From Synergistaceae bacterium (GTDB taxonomy: Bacteria > Synergistota > Synergistia > Synergistales > Aminobacteriaceae), in assembly GCA_017427625.1 (NCBI GenBank), contig JAFRSL010000237.1, positions 1 through 5,223 of the forward strand: DNA of 5,223 bases, written 5' to 3'. Below, one piece after another: positions 1 through 5,223 of this stretch; positions within the stretch are counted from its first letter, which is position 1; each line of letters begins with the position of its first letter. The notes below the pieces were generated by a model. It did not search any database, was not told where the DNA came from, and was given only the letters and a program-made list of their open reading frames with translations. The position numbers were made by a program, and so were the translations under genes.

Positions 1-273
1 CTCATCTGCCGCTATGACGAGCAGTGCAGCGTCAATCCCTGAAGCCCCTGCGACCATTTGACGAATGAATCTCTCATGGCCGGGAACGTCAATAACGCTG
101 ACGACTCTACCGTCATCGAGTTTCAATGGAGCGAAACCGAGTTCGATTGTGATTCCGCGCTTGCGTTCCTCAATGAGGCGGTCGCAGTTCACGCCCGTTA
201 ACGCGTTGATGAGAGCTGTTTTGCCGTGATCAATGTGTCCTGCTGTGCCGAGTACGAGCGAAATTTCACGCAT
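1..273 (-). CDS. selB: Selenocysteine-specific translation elongation factor SelB (5' part, cut by window edge)
   Basis: SelB is the EF-Tu-like GTPase that carries selenocysteyl-tRNA(Sec) to the ribosome at UGA codons marked by a SECIS hairpin. The visible 91 codons are the N-terminal half of the GTP-binding domain. The P-loop G1 motif is [11 protein letters not shown] at residues 9-19, the G2 region is RGITIELG at 39-46, and G3 is DVPGHE at 62-67. The stretches [11 protein letters not shown] and [20 protein letters not shown] match SelB rather than EF-Tu (SelB carries DRLxEExxRGxTI). The C-terminal winged-helix domains that bind SECIS lie outside the window, so completeness cannot be judged. 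The ATG at 273-271 is 8 nt after a good ribosome binding site (GGAGGG) and lies inside the end of selA, overlapping it by 8 bp. That implies co-transcription and probably coupled translation with selA. Family assignment is firm; an EF-Tu or IF-2 paralogue is unlikely given these motifs and the neighbour. Confidence 0.95.
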   Translation of the reverse strand, partial: MREISLVLGTAGHIDHGKTALINALTGVNCDRLIEERKRGITIELGFAPLKLDDGRVVSVIDVPGHERFIRQMVAGASGIDAALLVIAADE

Positions 274-1657
274 GGAACACGCCCTCCAGACTTTCTGCGA
301 TAATCTCAGCTTCTCCGCTCTGAAGTGTTCGGACATGAATCACGATCTCGTCATCTCTAGCACCGCAGAGAATGGGAACGTCAAGCCCTCGCAGTAACTT
401 CTGAACGTAACCGGCACCGTATGACTCATGCCTAAGCGAGACTCCCCAGCCCTTGAGCTTGATTTCGGGGCAAGAGCCTCCGCCGGTAGCGTCATCAGTC
501 TCAACGACTCTAATCTCAGCTTTGACTCTTTCACGCAGAGTTGACGCTAGCGACTCGGCCTGTAACCTCATGCCGTCATTGTCAGCACGAATCATTCTCA
601 GCGTTGGAATGTCATCGAATCTTCCCTGACTGTAGAGCCTCAGTGTTGCCTCGAAACCTGCCAGCGTTACCTTGTCGCACCTTAACGCACGTGCCAAAGG
701 GTATTTTTTGAGACGGTCAACGAATTTCTTTTTGCCGACAATACCGCCAATCTGAGGCCCTCCGAGTATCTTATCGCCTGAGAACGTAACGATGTCAGCT
801 CCAGACTCAAGACAGGCGCGTATGCTGATCTCTCCAGTGTTGGCAGGAAGTCCGATTATCTCAGTGTCAACAAGAAGGCCGCTTCCGGCATCTTCCATGA
901 AGATTAAATTTTTTTCGTGAGCGAGTCTGGCAAGCTCTTTTCTCTCCGGCGATGAAGTGAAGCCCTCTATCCTGAAATTTGACGGGTGAATTTTCATCAA
1001 CATCGTTGTTGACTCATTGATTGCACGTTCGTAATCGAAGAGGTGAGTCCTGTTTGTTGTGCCGACCTCATGAAGAGTCGCTCCTGACAGTTCCATGATG
1101 TCAGGGATTCTGAATGAGCCTCCGATTTCGACAAGCTCGCCTCTCGACACAACGACCTCTGAGCCTTTCGACAGTGCCGACAATGCGAGCATCACCGCTC
1201 CAGCGTTGTTGTTGACGACAAGTGAAGCCTCTGCTCCAGTCAACGAACACAGCATATCTTCAACGTGTGAATTTCTCTGACCTCTTGAACCTGCTTTGAG
1301 GTCGTATTCAAGATTGCTGTAACACGATGCTGTTTCGCTCATGGCCGAAACTGCTTCAGGAGCAATCAATGAGCGTCCCAAGTTCGTATGAATCACGACT
1401 CCTGTAGCGTTGATTACCCGCCTCAATGAAGGACGTGAGGCAGAAGCCAGCGCATCAAGACAAGAGGCTTTGAAAGTGTCAGGCGAAAATTCCGAATCGC
1501 CGTCAAGAATCGATCGCCTTATCTGCGTCAATTCATTGTTGATGATTCTCTTCACTCTCATTCGTCCGAGCCTTTCAAGCCACGACTGCACCCATTCATA
1601 CTCAAGCACTATGTCCATTCCCGGAATAGCTCTGAGCTTCTGCCCTTTATCCGACAT
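266..1657 (-). CDS. selA: L-seryl-tRNA(Sec) selenium transferase SelA
   Basis: SelA is a cytoplasmic PLP-dependent enzyme that converts seryl-tRNA(Sec) to selenocysteyl-tRNA(Sec) using selenophosphate. From the ATG at 1657 the protein is 463 residues, the same length as I recall for the E. coli enzyme. It has the N-terminal SelA domain (LRAIPGMD, about residues 8-15), then [18 protein letters not shown] (80-97), the [15 protein letters not shown] block (199-213) and [11 protein letters not shown] (223-233). The PLP lysine is in [13 protein letters not shown], as Lys296. No active-site block appears lost. The frame also opens at a GTG at 1666-1664, but that codon overlaps the ribosome binding site, which is correctly spaced for the ATG at 1657; I therefore chose the ATG. 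The gene starts 39 bp after the transporter stop and ends with TGA inside the selB start region (8 bp overlap), so transporter-selA-selB is probably one transcription unit. Archaeal/eukaryotic-type alternatives (SepSecS) are excluded by the motifs. Confidence 0.97.
   Translation of the reverse strand: MSDKGQKLRAIPGMDIVLEYEWVQSWLERLGRMRVKRIINNELTQIRRSILDGDSEFSPDTFKASCLDALASASRPSLRRVINATGVVIHTNLGRSLIAPEAVSAMSETASCYSNLEYDLKAGSRGQRNSHVEDMLCSLTGAEASLVVNNNAGAVMLALSALSKGSEVVVSRGELVEIGGSFRIPDIMELSGATLHEVGTTNRTHLFDYERAINESTTMLMKIHPSNFRIEGFTSSPERKELARLAHEKNLIFMEDAGSGLLVDTEIIGLPANTGEISIRACLESGADIVTFSGDKILGGPQIGGIVGKKKFVDRLKKYPLARALRCDKVTLAGFEATLRLYSQGRFDDIPTLRMIRADNDGMRLQAESLASTLRERVKAEIRVVETDDATGGGSCPEIKLKGWGVSLRHESYGAGYVQKLLRGLDVPILCGARDDEIVIHVRTLQSGEAEIIAESLEGVFHA
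282..287 (-). promoter_or_regulatory. Ribosome binding site of selB, inside selA
   Basis: On the minus strand this reads GGAGGG and lies 8 nt before the selB ATG at 273-271. It is embedded in the last codons of selA. It fixes the selB start and supports translation of selB from the same message as selA. Confidence 0.8.
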
Positions 1658-1665
1658 TGCAAGCA

Positions 1666-1671
1666 CTCCTC
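1666..1671 (-). promoter_or_regulatory. Ribosome binding site deciding the selA start
   Basis: The minus strand reads GAGGAG here, with 8 nt to the ATG at 1657-1655. The upstream in-frame GTG (1666-1664) begins on the last base of this motif and so cannot use it. This favours the ATG and a 463-residue SelA. Confidence 0.8.
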
Positions 1672-1696
1672 TATTTATTTTGTGCCTATGATGATA

Positions 1697-3205
1697 CTAC
1701 AATTTTCCTTCGTGTTCATCTTTAACAAGAGACTTCCACAGCGAATAGCACGCGCACACCATGATGATTGCGAAAGGAGGAGCAGCCGTTAATGAAATCG
1801 TCTGCAAGTTCTGAAGTCCTCCAGTCATCAAAAGAACGATAGCGAGAGCAGCCATTAAGATTCCCCAGACACCCATCTTTGATTTTGAGGGGTTAAGGTC
1901 GCCGTGATTCGAGTACATTGAGAGGACGAACGTTGCCGAATTGGCGGACGTTACGAAGAACGTTGTGATTAACACGAGCATTGTTACGGACATGATGAAG
2001 CCCAGAGGGTAATACTTGTAGAGAGCGAAAACTCCGACAGAAATATCTTTTGTTACCTGAGCTGCAATGTCGATGCCTTTCACTAACTGAAGATGAAGCG
2101 CACTCGTTCCGAAAATTGCGAACCACGTGAAACTTCCAAGAGCCGGAACGATGAGAACGCCAGCGACAAATTCAGCGATAGTTCTTCCGCGCGAAATTCT
2201 CGCAACGAAAGAGCCCACGAAAGGTGCCCAAGCGATCCACCACGCCCAATAGTACAGCGTCCAATTCTTGAGGTGATCGCCGTACTTGCCTCCATAAGGA
2301 GCCATCATGAAGCTTTCTTTTACGAGACCGCTGACGAAATCGCCGATACCAGTCATCAATGACTCAAGTATCGGGAGCGAAGGCCCTACGAAGAACAAAA
2401 CGACCATCAGGACGAGGCATATTAACAAATTGAGATTCGCGACAAATTTTATGCCCTTGTCGATTCCGAGAACTGCAGAGCCTGTATAAAGCACTGCAAG
2501 AATGATGATGATTGTTACCTGAATGAACGTTGTGCGGTCTATGCCCATTATTTCGTTGAGACCGCTGTTAAGCTGAAGCGTTCCGAGACCGAGCGAAGTT
2601 GTGATTCCTGCGAGGGTTGCGAAAATTGCGAGAACGTCAACAAATTTTCCGAACCAGCCGTCAACAACCTTCTCCCCGAAAATCGGAATGAATAACGAAC
2701 TTATGAGTCCCGGCGAGTTTCTTCTGAACTGATAATAAGCCATCGGCATTGCTATGACTGCGTAACCTGCCCAAGGGTGAAGCCCCCAGTGGAAGAACGA
2801 AATCTGCATTGCATCTCTTGCTGCCTGAATGCTTCCGGGTTCTGCTCCGAACGGAGTGTTGCCGAAGTGAATCAAAGGCTCTCCGGCTCCGTAGAACACA
2901 AGTCCGACTCCCATTCCTGCCGAGAAGAGCATAGCGAACCATGAAATATTACTGTGTTCTGGTCTGTCTTCGGGTCTGCCGAGCCTGACGTTACGGAATC
3001 TGCTGAACGCCATGACGATGCAGAAGACAACAAAGCTGTTCATCGTGAGAAGGTAGCCCCACCCGAAATATTTTGTCAGTCCTCCGAACAATGCGTTTGC
3101 GAAGTTTCCGAAATTCTCAGGGGCAAAAAGTCCCCATGCTACCACCGCAAATGTTATTGCTATTGAGATTAGATAAACGGAATTGGATTTCTTGCTGTCA
3201 GACAT
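1697..3205 (-). CDS. BCCT-family betaine/carnitine/choline transporter
   Basis: This is an integral inner-membrane secondary transporter for quaternary ammonium compounds such as glycine betaine. The product is 502 residues with about twelve hydrophobic segments, the first at roughly 10-28 and the last near 474-490. Family motifs are clear: the glycine-rich unwound helix AGMGVGLVFYGAGEP (96-110) and the BCCT signature WTLYYWAWWIAWAPFVGSF followed by VARISRGRT (315-342), which holds the tryptophan-rich substrate box. The GxGxG form (GMGVG, 97-101) is, from memory, typical of betaine carriers; proton-coupled choline carriers have Asp at the last position. TSANSATFVLSM (419-430) has Asn where I recall many OpuD-like members having Asp. 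Length and short termini resemble CaiT/OpuD; there is no long charged tail like the osmosensor of BetP, which suits nutrient uptake. The ATG at 3205 is preferred over an in-frame TTG at 3238 because AAAGGAG lies between them. Its position between component B and selA suggests it supplies the reductase substrate. Exact substrate and coupling ion are inferred. Confidence 0.93.
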   Translation of the reverse strand: MSDSKKSNSVYLISIAITFAVVAWGLFAPENFGNFANALFGGLTKYFGWGYLLTMNSFVVFCIVMAFSRFRNVRLGRPEDRPEHSNISWFAMLFSAGMGVGLVFYGAGEPLIHFGNTPFGAEPGSIQAARDAMQISFFHWGLHPWAGYAVIAMPMAYYQFRRNSPGLISSLFIPIFGEKVVDGWFGKFVDVLAIFATLAGITTSLGLGTLQLNSGLNEIMGIDRTTFIQVTIIIILAVLYTGSAVLGIDKGIKFVANLNLLICLVLMVVLFFVGPSLPILESLMTGIGDFVSGLVKESFMMAPYGGKYGDHLKNWTLYYWAWWIAWAPFVGSFVARISRGRTIAEFVAGVLIVPALGSFTWFAIFGTSALHLQLVKGIDIAAQVTKDISVGVFALYKYYPLGFIMSVTMLVLITTFFVTSANSATFVLSMYSNHGDLNPSKSKMGVWGILMAALAIVLLMTGGLQNLQTISLTAAPPFAIIMVCACYSLWKSLVKDEHEGKL

Positions 3206-3216
3206 AAAATTTTCAG

Positions 3217-3223
3217 CTCCTTT
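3217..3223 (-). promoter_or_regulatory. Ribosome binding site deciding the BCCT transporter start
   Basis: The minus strand reads AAAGGAG, 11 nt before the ATG at 3205-3203. The spacing is a little long but this is the only good Shine-Dalgarno match nearby. The alternative TTG start at 3238 lies upstream of it and has no match of its own, and it would begin just after the terminator U-tract. Confidence 0.7.
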
Positions 3224-3240
3224 CAGATTTTTGGACAATA

Positions 3241-3276
3241 TAAAAAATACTGGGGGCTGATTTTTTCAACTCCCAG
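3241..3276 (-). terminator. Probable intrinsic terminator after the component B selenoprotein gene
   Basis: On the minus strand the arm CTGGGAGTTGA (3276-3266) pairs with TCAGCCCCCAG (3260-3250) around an AAAAA loop. This gives ten pairs of eleven: one U-G wobble and one A-C mismatch. It is followed directly by TATTTTTTATA (3249-3239). Hairpin plus U-tract, 13 nt after the grdH stop, is the layout of a Rho-independent terminator. The plus-strand reading of the same hairpin lacks a comparable U-run, so the minus direction is favoured. It separates the reductase genes from the transporter-selA-selB group, and may be partial, since only about 35 nt remain before the transporter ATG. Confidence 0.75.
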
Positions 3277-3289
3277 CATAATTTATTTC

Positions 3290-4603
3290 CTAGAATTTTG
3301 ACGGGAACACTGTTGGTTCTTCGACCGGAGTCGCCAGAGCGTTGAGAGCTGCTTCAACACGGCTAGTGCGGAGCTGCCATTCTGCTTCGGGACTCAGTTC
3401 GGGGTCTCCCAGCGGATAAGGAACTGACACTGTCTGAACCATTCTGTTAGAGCCGACTGTTTTTGCGACATCTATCAGGTTGCACATAACTGTTACCGGA
3501 ATACCTGTACGCTCGATTTCTTTGCCCATCGTTGCACCGCAACGAGTACAAGTTCCTCAGGTTGATGTGAGTATTACAGCGTCAACACCTGCGTCGTGAA
3601 GTTCCTTTGCGATTTCCCTTCCGAATTTCGCCGCGAATGCCTGAGTCGTTCCTGTTCCGACCGTAACATAGAACCAGTCGTAAACCTTGCCGATCTTGCC
3701 CTGCTTCTCGAAGTAGCGCATTGCGTCCAGCGGGATTCCTCTGTCGGGTACTGCGCACATTGCCGCCGGGTCAAAGCCTGCGTGTATCGTCTTGTAAACG
3801 CCTTCGGGAAGATTATCTCTGTCGGCAATGTTGTACTTGCCCCACTTCTGAGCCGATGCGCTCTGAATCCTGTCGGGGTTGTCGACTGGAACAACACCGC
3901 TTGACGACACAAGAGCGATTGTGGCCTTGCTGAGGTCTTTAACAGGTGCTGCGGGCGGAATCTTCTCCATGCTCGGAATGATTAACTCAGTCTGGAAAGG
4001 CTCGCCGTTAATCTTCTTCAACAACATGTCAATAACTCTGTCAGCGGCCATGACTCCGTTAGGCTCCGGGATTTCCATTCTGATACCGCGAGGGAAATAA
4101 CCTTCCTGTGCTGCCGGCAATAATTTCTCGCCCTTAGCGATTTTCTTTGCGAACGCTGCCATAGGCGTAACGTCCTGCTTCATGAACGTTGCTTTTCTTC
4201 CGCCCTTGAAGATGTATGCTGCTGCTTTGTACTCTTCAACGCCGGGGTTCTCCTCGTTCATTGACGTGATTACAGGAACGTGATAACGCTCGCTGACTGC
4301 CTTGCAGATGATACCGCAGCCGACTCCGTAACGTCCTGCCATGAATGCCGGGCCAGCGAAAAAGATTCCGAACTCCTTTGTGTCAAGGAACGCGAAAATC
4401 TCCTTGAGTGCCTCTTCAGTGTGATTGGTGATGTAGTTGTCTCCGCAGACGATCGTGTTCGTAACCTCGATGTCGGGCTTGCACATAGCGTTCAGCATCA
4501 TCGAGCAGCCGATTAACTTATCGTGAAAAACTGGAGTCTGGTCGGCCATTTCCTCTCCGCCTATACCGGCAAAGAACTGGTTGATGTAATGTATAGCTTT
4601 CAT
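3290..4603 (-). CDS. grdH: Betaine (or sarcosine/glycine) reductase component B selenoprotein, with in-frame UGA selenocysteine
   Basis: This is the selenoprotein subunit of component B of a glycine/sarcosine/betaine reductase. It works with the pyruvoyl alpha/beta subunits encoded just upstream to cleave the substrate C-N bond and hand a carboxymethyl group to GrdA in the cytoplasm. Read with UGA as selenocysteine at residue 349, the protein is 437 residues, the usual family length, ending at TAG. Without recoding it looks like two pieces, 4603-3557 and 3529-3290, in the same frame. Family motifs are INQFFAGIGGEE (7-18), CGDNY (53-57), AGPAFMAGRYGVGCG (83-97), EENPGVE (117-123), YFPRGIR (169-175), DNPDRIQSASAQKWGKYNI (241-259) and, after the UGA, GTCTRCGATMGKEIE. 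Sec349, Cys352 and Cys355 form a U-x2-C-x2-C cluster. The start is 10 nt after AGGGGGG and 22 bp after the previous gene. The RIQSASA region and MCNLIDVAKTVGSNR look more like GrdH/GrdF than glycine-specific GrdB as I recall them; with the BCCT neighbour I prefer GrdH. The family is firm, the substrate is not. Confidence 0.93.
3529..3545 (-). promoter_or_regulatory. Bacterial SECIS-type hairpin downstream of the UGA
   Basis: The minus strand reads TCGTTGC, GGT, GCAACGA: a perfect 7-bp stem with a three-base GGU loop. The loop begins 19 nt after the UGA (3559-3557), within the window usually given for bacterial SECIS elements, and it has G at the first loop positions as that consensus asks. 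It is inside the coding sequence, so the codons for Arg-Cys-Gly-Ala-Thr serve both protein and RNA structure. SelB, encoded downstream, would bind it. The fold is by eye, not computed. Confidence 0.8.
3557..3559 (-). other. UGA selenocysteine codon (Sec349 of component B selenoprotein)
   Basis: The minus-strand codon is TGA, flanked in frame by AVILTST before it and GTCTRCGATM after it. Translation stays in the same frame on both sides, and both flanks match the conserved GrdB/GrdF/GrdH selenocysteine site. This is recoding, not a nonsense mutation. Known biology of the family places the redox-active selenocysteine here. Confidence 0.95.
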
Positions 4604-4613
4604 GATTCTTTTT

Positions 4614-4620
4614 CCCCCCT
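4614..4620 (-). promoter_or_regulatory. Ribosome binding site of the component B selenoprotein gene
   Basis: The minus strand reads AGGGGGG, 10 nt upstream of the ATG at 4603-4601, in the 22-bp gap after the upstream gene's stop. The G-run is unusually pure for a Shine-Dalgarno sequence. It supports the chosen start and independent loading of ribosomes on this cistron. Confidence 0.65.
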
Positions 4621-4625
4621 TTGTA

Positions 4626-5223
4626 CTAGAAATCCGCGCATGTCCTGCGTGAGTAACCGCTTATCATGTTGGCGCAGAACATTCCGTTATTCTCCATGAC
4701 AAACGATCCGTCCGGCCTGATGCAGCCTTCCCAGCCTCCTGAATTTCCGTCTCTAGCGAGTGCTTCAAGTTCGCCGATGACTTCCATTCCGGCAGGGAAC
4801 TCATACATCTGGGAGACGTTGCCGGTTGTAACAAGCGCGTTAGTTGCGGGGTTCATTGACACGAGGGGCTGTGATGCTCCGTCACGCCCTGTGCATTCGT
4901 CCGAGAGTCCTACCGTCTTGATACCGAGTCTCTCAAGCTCAACAAGCATCGCAGTGTAATCAACATCGGGGTTGCCGTAGCCTTCTTCAGCAACTACGGC
5001 AGCCTGTGCGCCGAGACTGGTTGCAATCTGTCCGGCCATTTTCACACAGCGTACTTTCTCGTCCATTTTGACGTTAAGGGTTGACATGATAACGCCCAAA
5101 AAGTTAATCGTCTTTCCGTGCTGCTCATAGAGCTTTTTAATCATCGGGTTAGTCGCAAATTCATATGTCGAAATCTTTGACGATGTCGGCATGAATGAAC
5201 CTGAAACAAGGCAGCCGTCAAGC
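4626..5223 (-). CDS. grdI: Glycine/sarcosine/betaine reductase component B alpha/beta proprotein (3' part, cut by window edge)
   Basis: In this family one proprotein (GrdE for glycine, GrdG for sarcosine, GrdI for betaine) is cleaved next to a cysteine. That cysteine becomes a pyruvoyl group, which binds the substrate amine. The frame stays open to the window edge, giving 198 visible residues ending at TAG; the N-terminal alpha part is missing. The Met at codon 5192-5190 is internal, not a start, because LDGCLVSGSF precedes it in frame. Recognisable blocks, counted from the window edge, are EEGYGNPDVD (79-88), DECTGRDGASQP (108-119), GNVSQMYEFP (134-143) and GGWEGCIRPDG (162-172), with a C-terminal RTCADF. 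The Cys at 5213-5211 starts a 195-residue tail, close to the beta-subunit size I recall for GrdE, so it is the likely pyruvoyl precursor (inference). It is 22 bp upstream of the selenoprotein gene and surely in its operon. The choice of grdI over grdG/grdE follows the neighbour and is tentative. Confidence 0.88.
   Translation of the reverse strand, partial: LDGCLVSGSFMPTSSKISTYEFATNPMIKKLYEQHGKTINFLGVIMSTLNVKMDEKVRCVKMAGQIATSLGAQAAVVAEEGYGNPDVDYTAMLVELERLGIKTVGLSDECTGRDGASQPLVSMNPATNALVTTGNVSQMYEFPAGMEVIGELEALARDGNSGGWEGCIRPDGSFVMENNGMFCANMISGYSRRTCADF

Noticed and set aside
266..268. UGA stop of selA as a second selenocysteine codon
   Set aside because: Read-through meets another UGA about a dozen codons later, SelA is already full length, and the bases after it are the selB coding sequence.
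1410..1691. Plus-strand reading frame of 93 codons
   Set aside because: It lies opposite selA, has no recognisable domain and is explained by the antisense of a real gene.
1658..1696. Terminator or hairpin between the transporter and selA
   Set aside because: Only a 4-bp GCAC/GTGC match with a long loop and no U-tract; the gap fits an operon junction.
2093..2489. Two overlapping plus-strand frames of 89 and 60 codons
   Set aside because: Both are antisense to the BCCT transporter, with low-complexity charged products and no family features.
3240..3269. Sigma-70-type promoter for the transporter overlapping the terminator
   Set aside because: TTGAAA is fair, but no good -10 lies 16-18 nt away; the best is TTTTAT. 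Mentioned as a possibility only, not listed as a feature.
3574..3933. Several frames of 70-112 codons on both strands inside the selenoprotein gene
   Set aside because: They are out-of-frame or antisense shadows of grdH, with arginine/serine/cysteine-rich products typical of wrong-frame translation.
3290..4603. Two adjacent genes, or a frameshifted/nonsense-broken pseudogene
   Set aside because: Both parts are in one frame, separated only by a UGA at the exact conserved selenocysteine site, with a hairpin after it and selA/selB nearby.
4666..4959. Plus-strand reading frame of 97 codons
   Set aside because: It is antisense to the grdI-like gene, which has clear family motifs on the minus strand.

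Overview
The window is a compact, fully minus-strand block from an anaerobic, amino-acid-fermenting bacterium that uses selenocysteine. The base composition looks mid-range by eye. The gene set (a Stickland-type glycine/sarcosine/betaine reductase component B, a betaine-type transporter, and the selA-selB pair) points to a clostridial/Eubacteriales lineage or Synergistota. The sequence alone does not decide between these. Every plus-strand reading frame is a shadow of a minus-strand gene.

Layout in transcription order (high to low coordinates): (1) 5223-4626, the 3' part of the component B alpha/beta proprotein gene (grdI/grdG/grdE family), cut by the window edge. (2) 4603-3290, the component B selenoprotein (grdH/grdF/grdB family). 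It is one 437-residue gene read through an in-frame UGA at 3559-3557, with a SECIS-type hairpin directly after the UGA. A standard-code gene caller splits it into two pieces. (3) 3276-3241, a hairpin plus U-tract that looks like an intrinsic terminator. (4) 3205-1697, a BCCT-family betaine/carnitine/choline transporter of 502 residues. (5) 1657-266, selA, L-seryl-tRNA(Sec) selenium transferase. (6) 273-1, the first 91 codons of selB, the selenocysteine-specific elongation factor, overlapping selA by 8 bp.

How the parts fit: the transporter would bring in betaine (or a related N-methylated compound). Component B (pyruvoyl-carrying alpha/beta plus selenoprotein) would bind it and cleave the C-N bond, passing a carboxymethyl group to GrdA, with acetyl phosphate made by GrdC/GrdD. 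GrdA, GrdC, GrdD, selD and selC are not in the window. SelA makes Sec-tRNA(Sec), and SelB delivers it to the UGA in the upstream reductase mRNA. So a selenoprotein, its probable substrate transporter and two factors needed to translate it lie together on one strand. The assignment to betaine rather than sarcosine or glycine is an inference from family resemblance and from the BCCT neighbour.

No tRNA, rRNA, CRISPR array, insertion sequence or long repeat was seen, and there is no gene-free stretch over 300 bases. The largest intergenic gap is 84 bp, between grdH and the transporter. The genes are individually of known families. The points of interest are the recoding event, the linkage, and the punctuation between genes.
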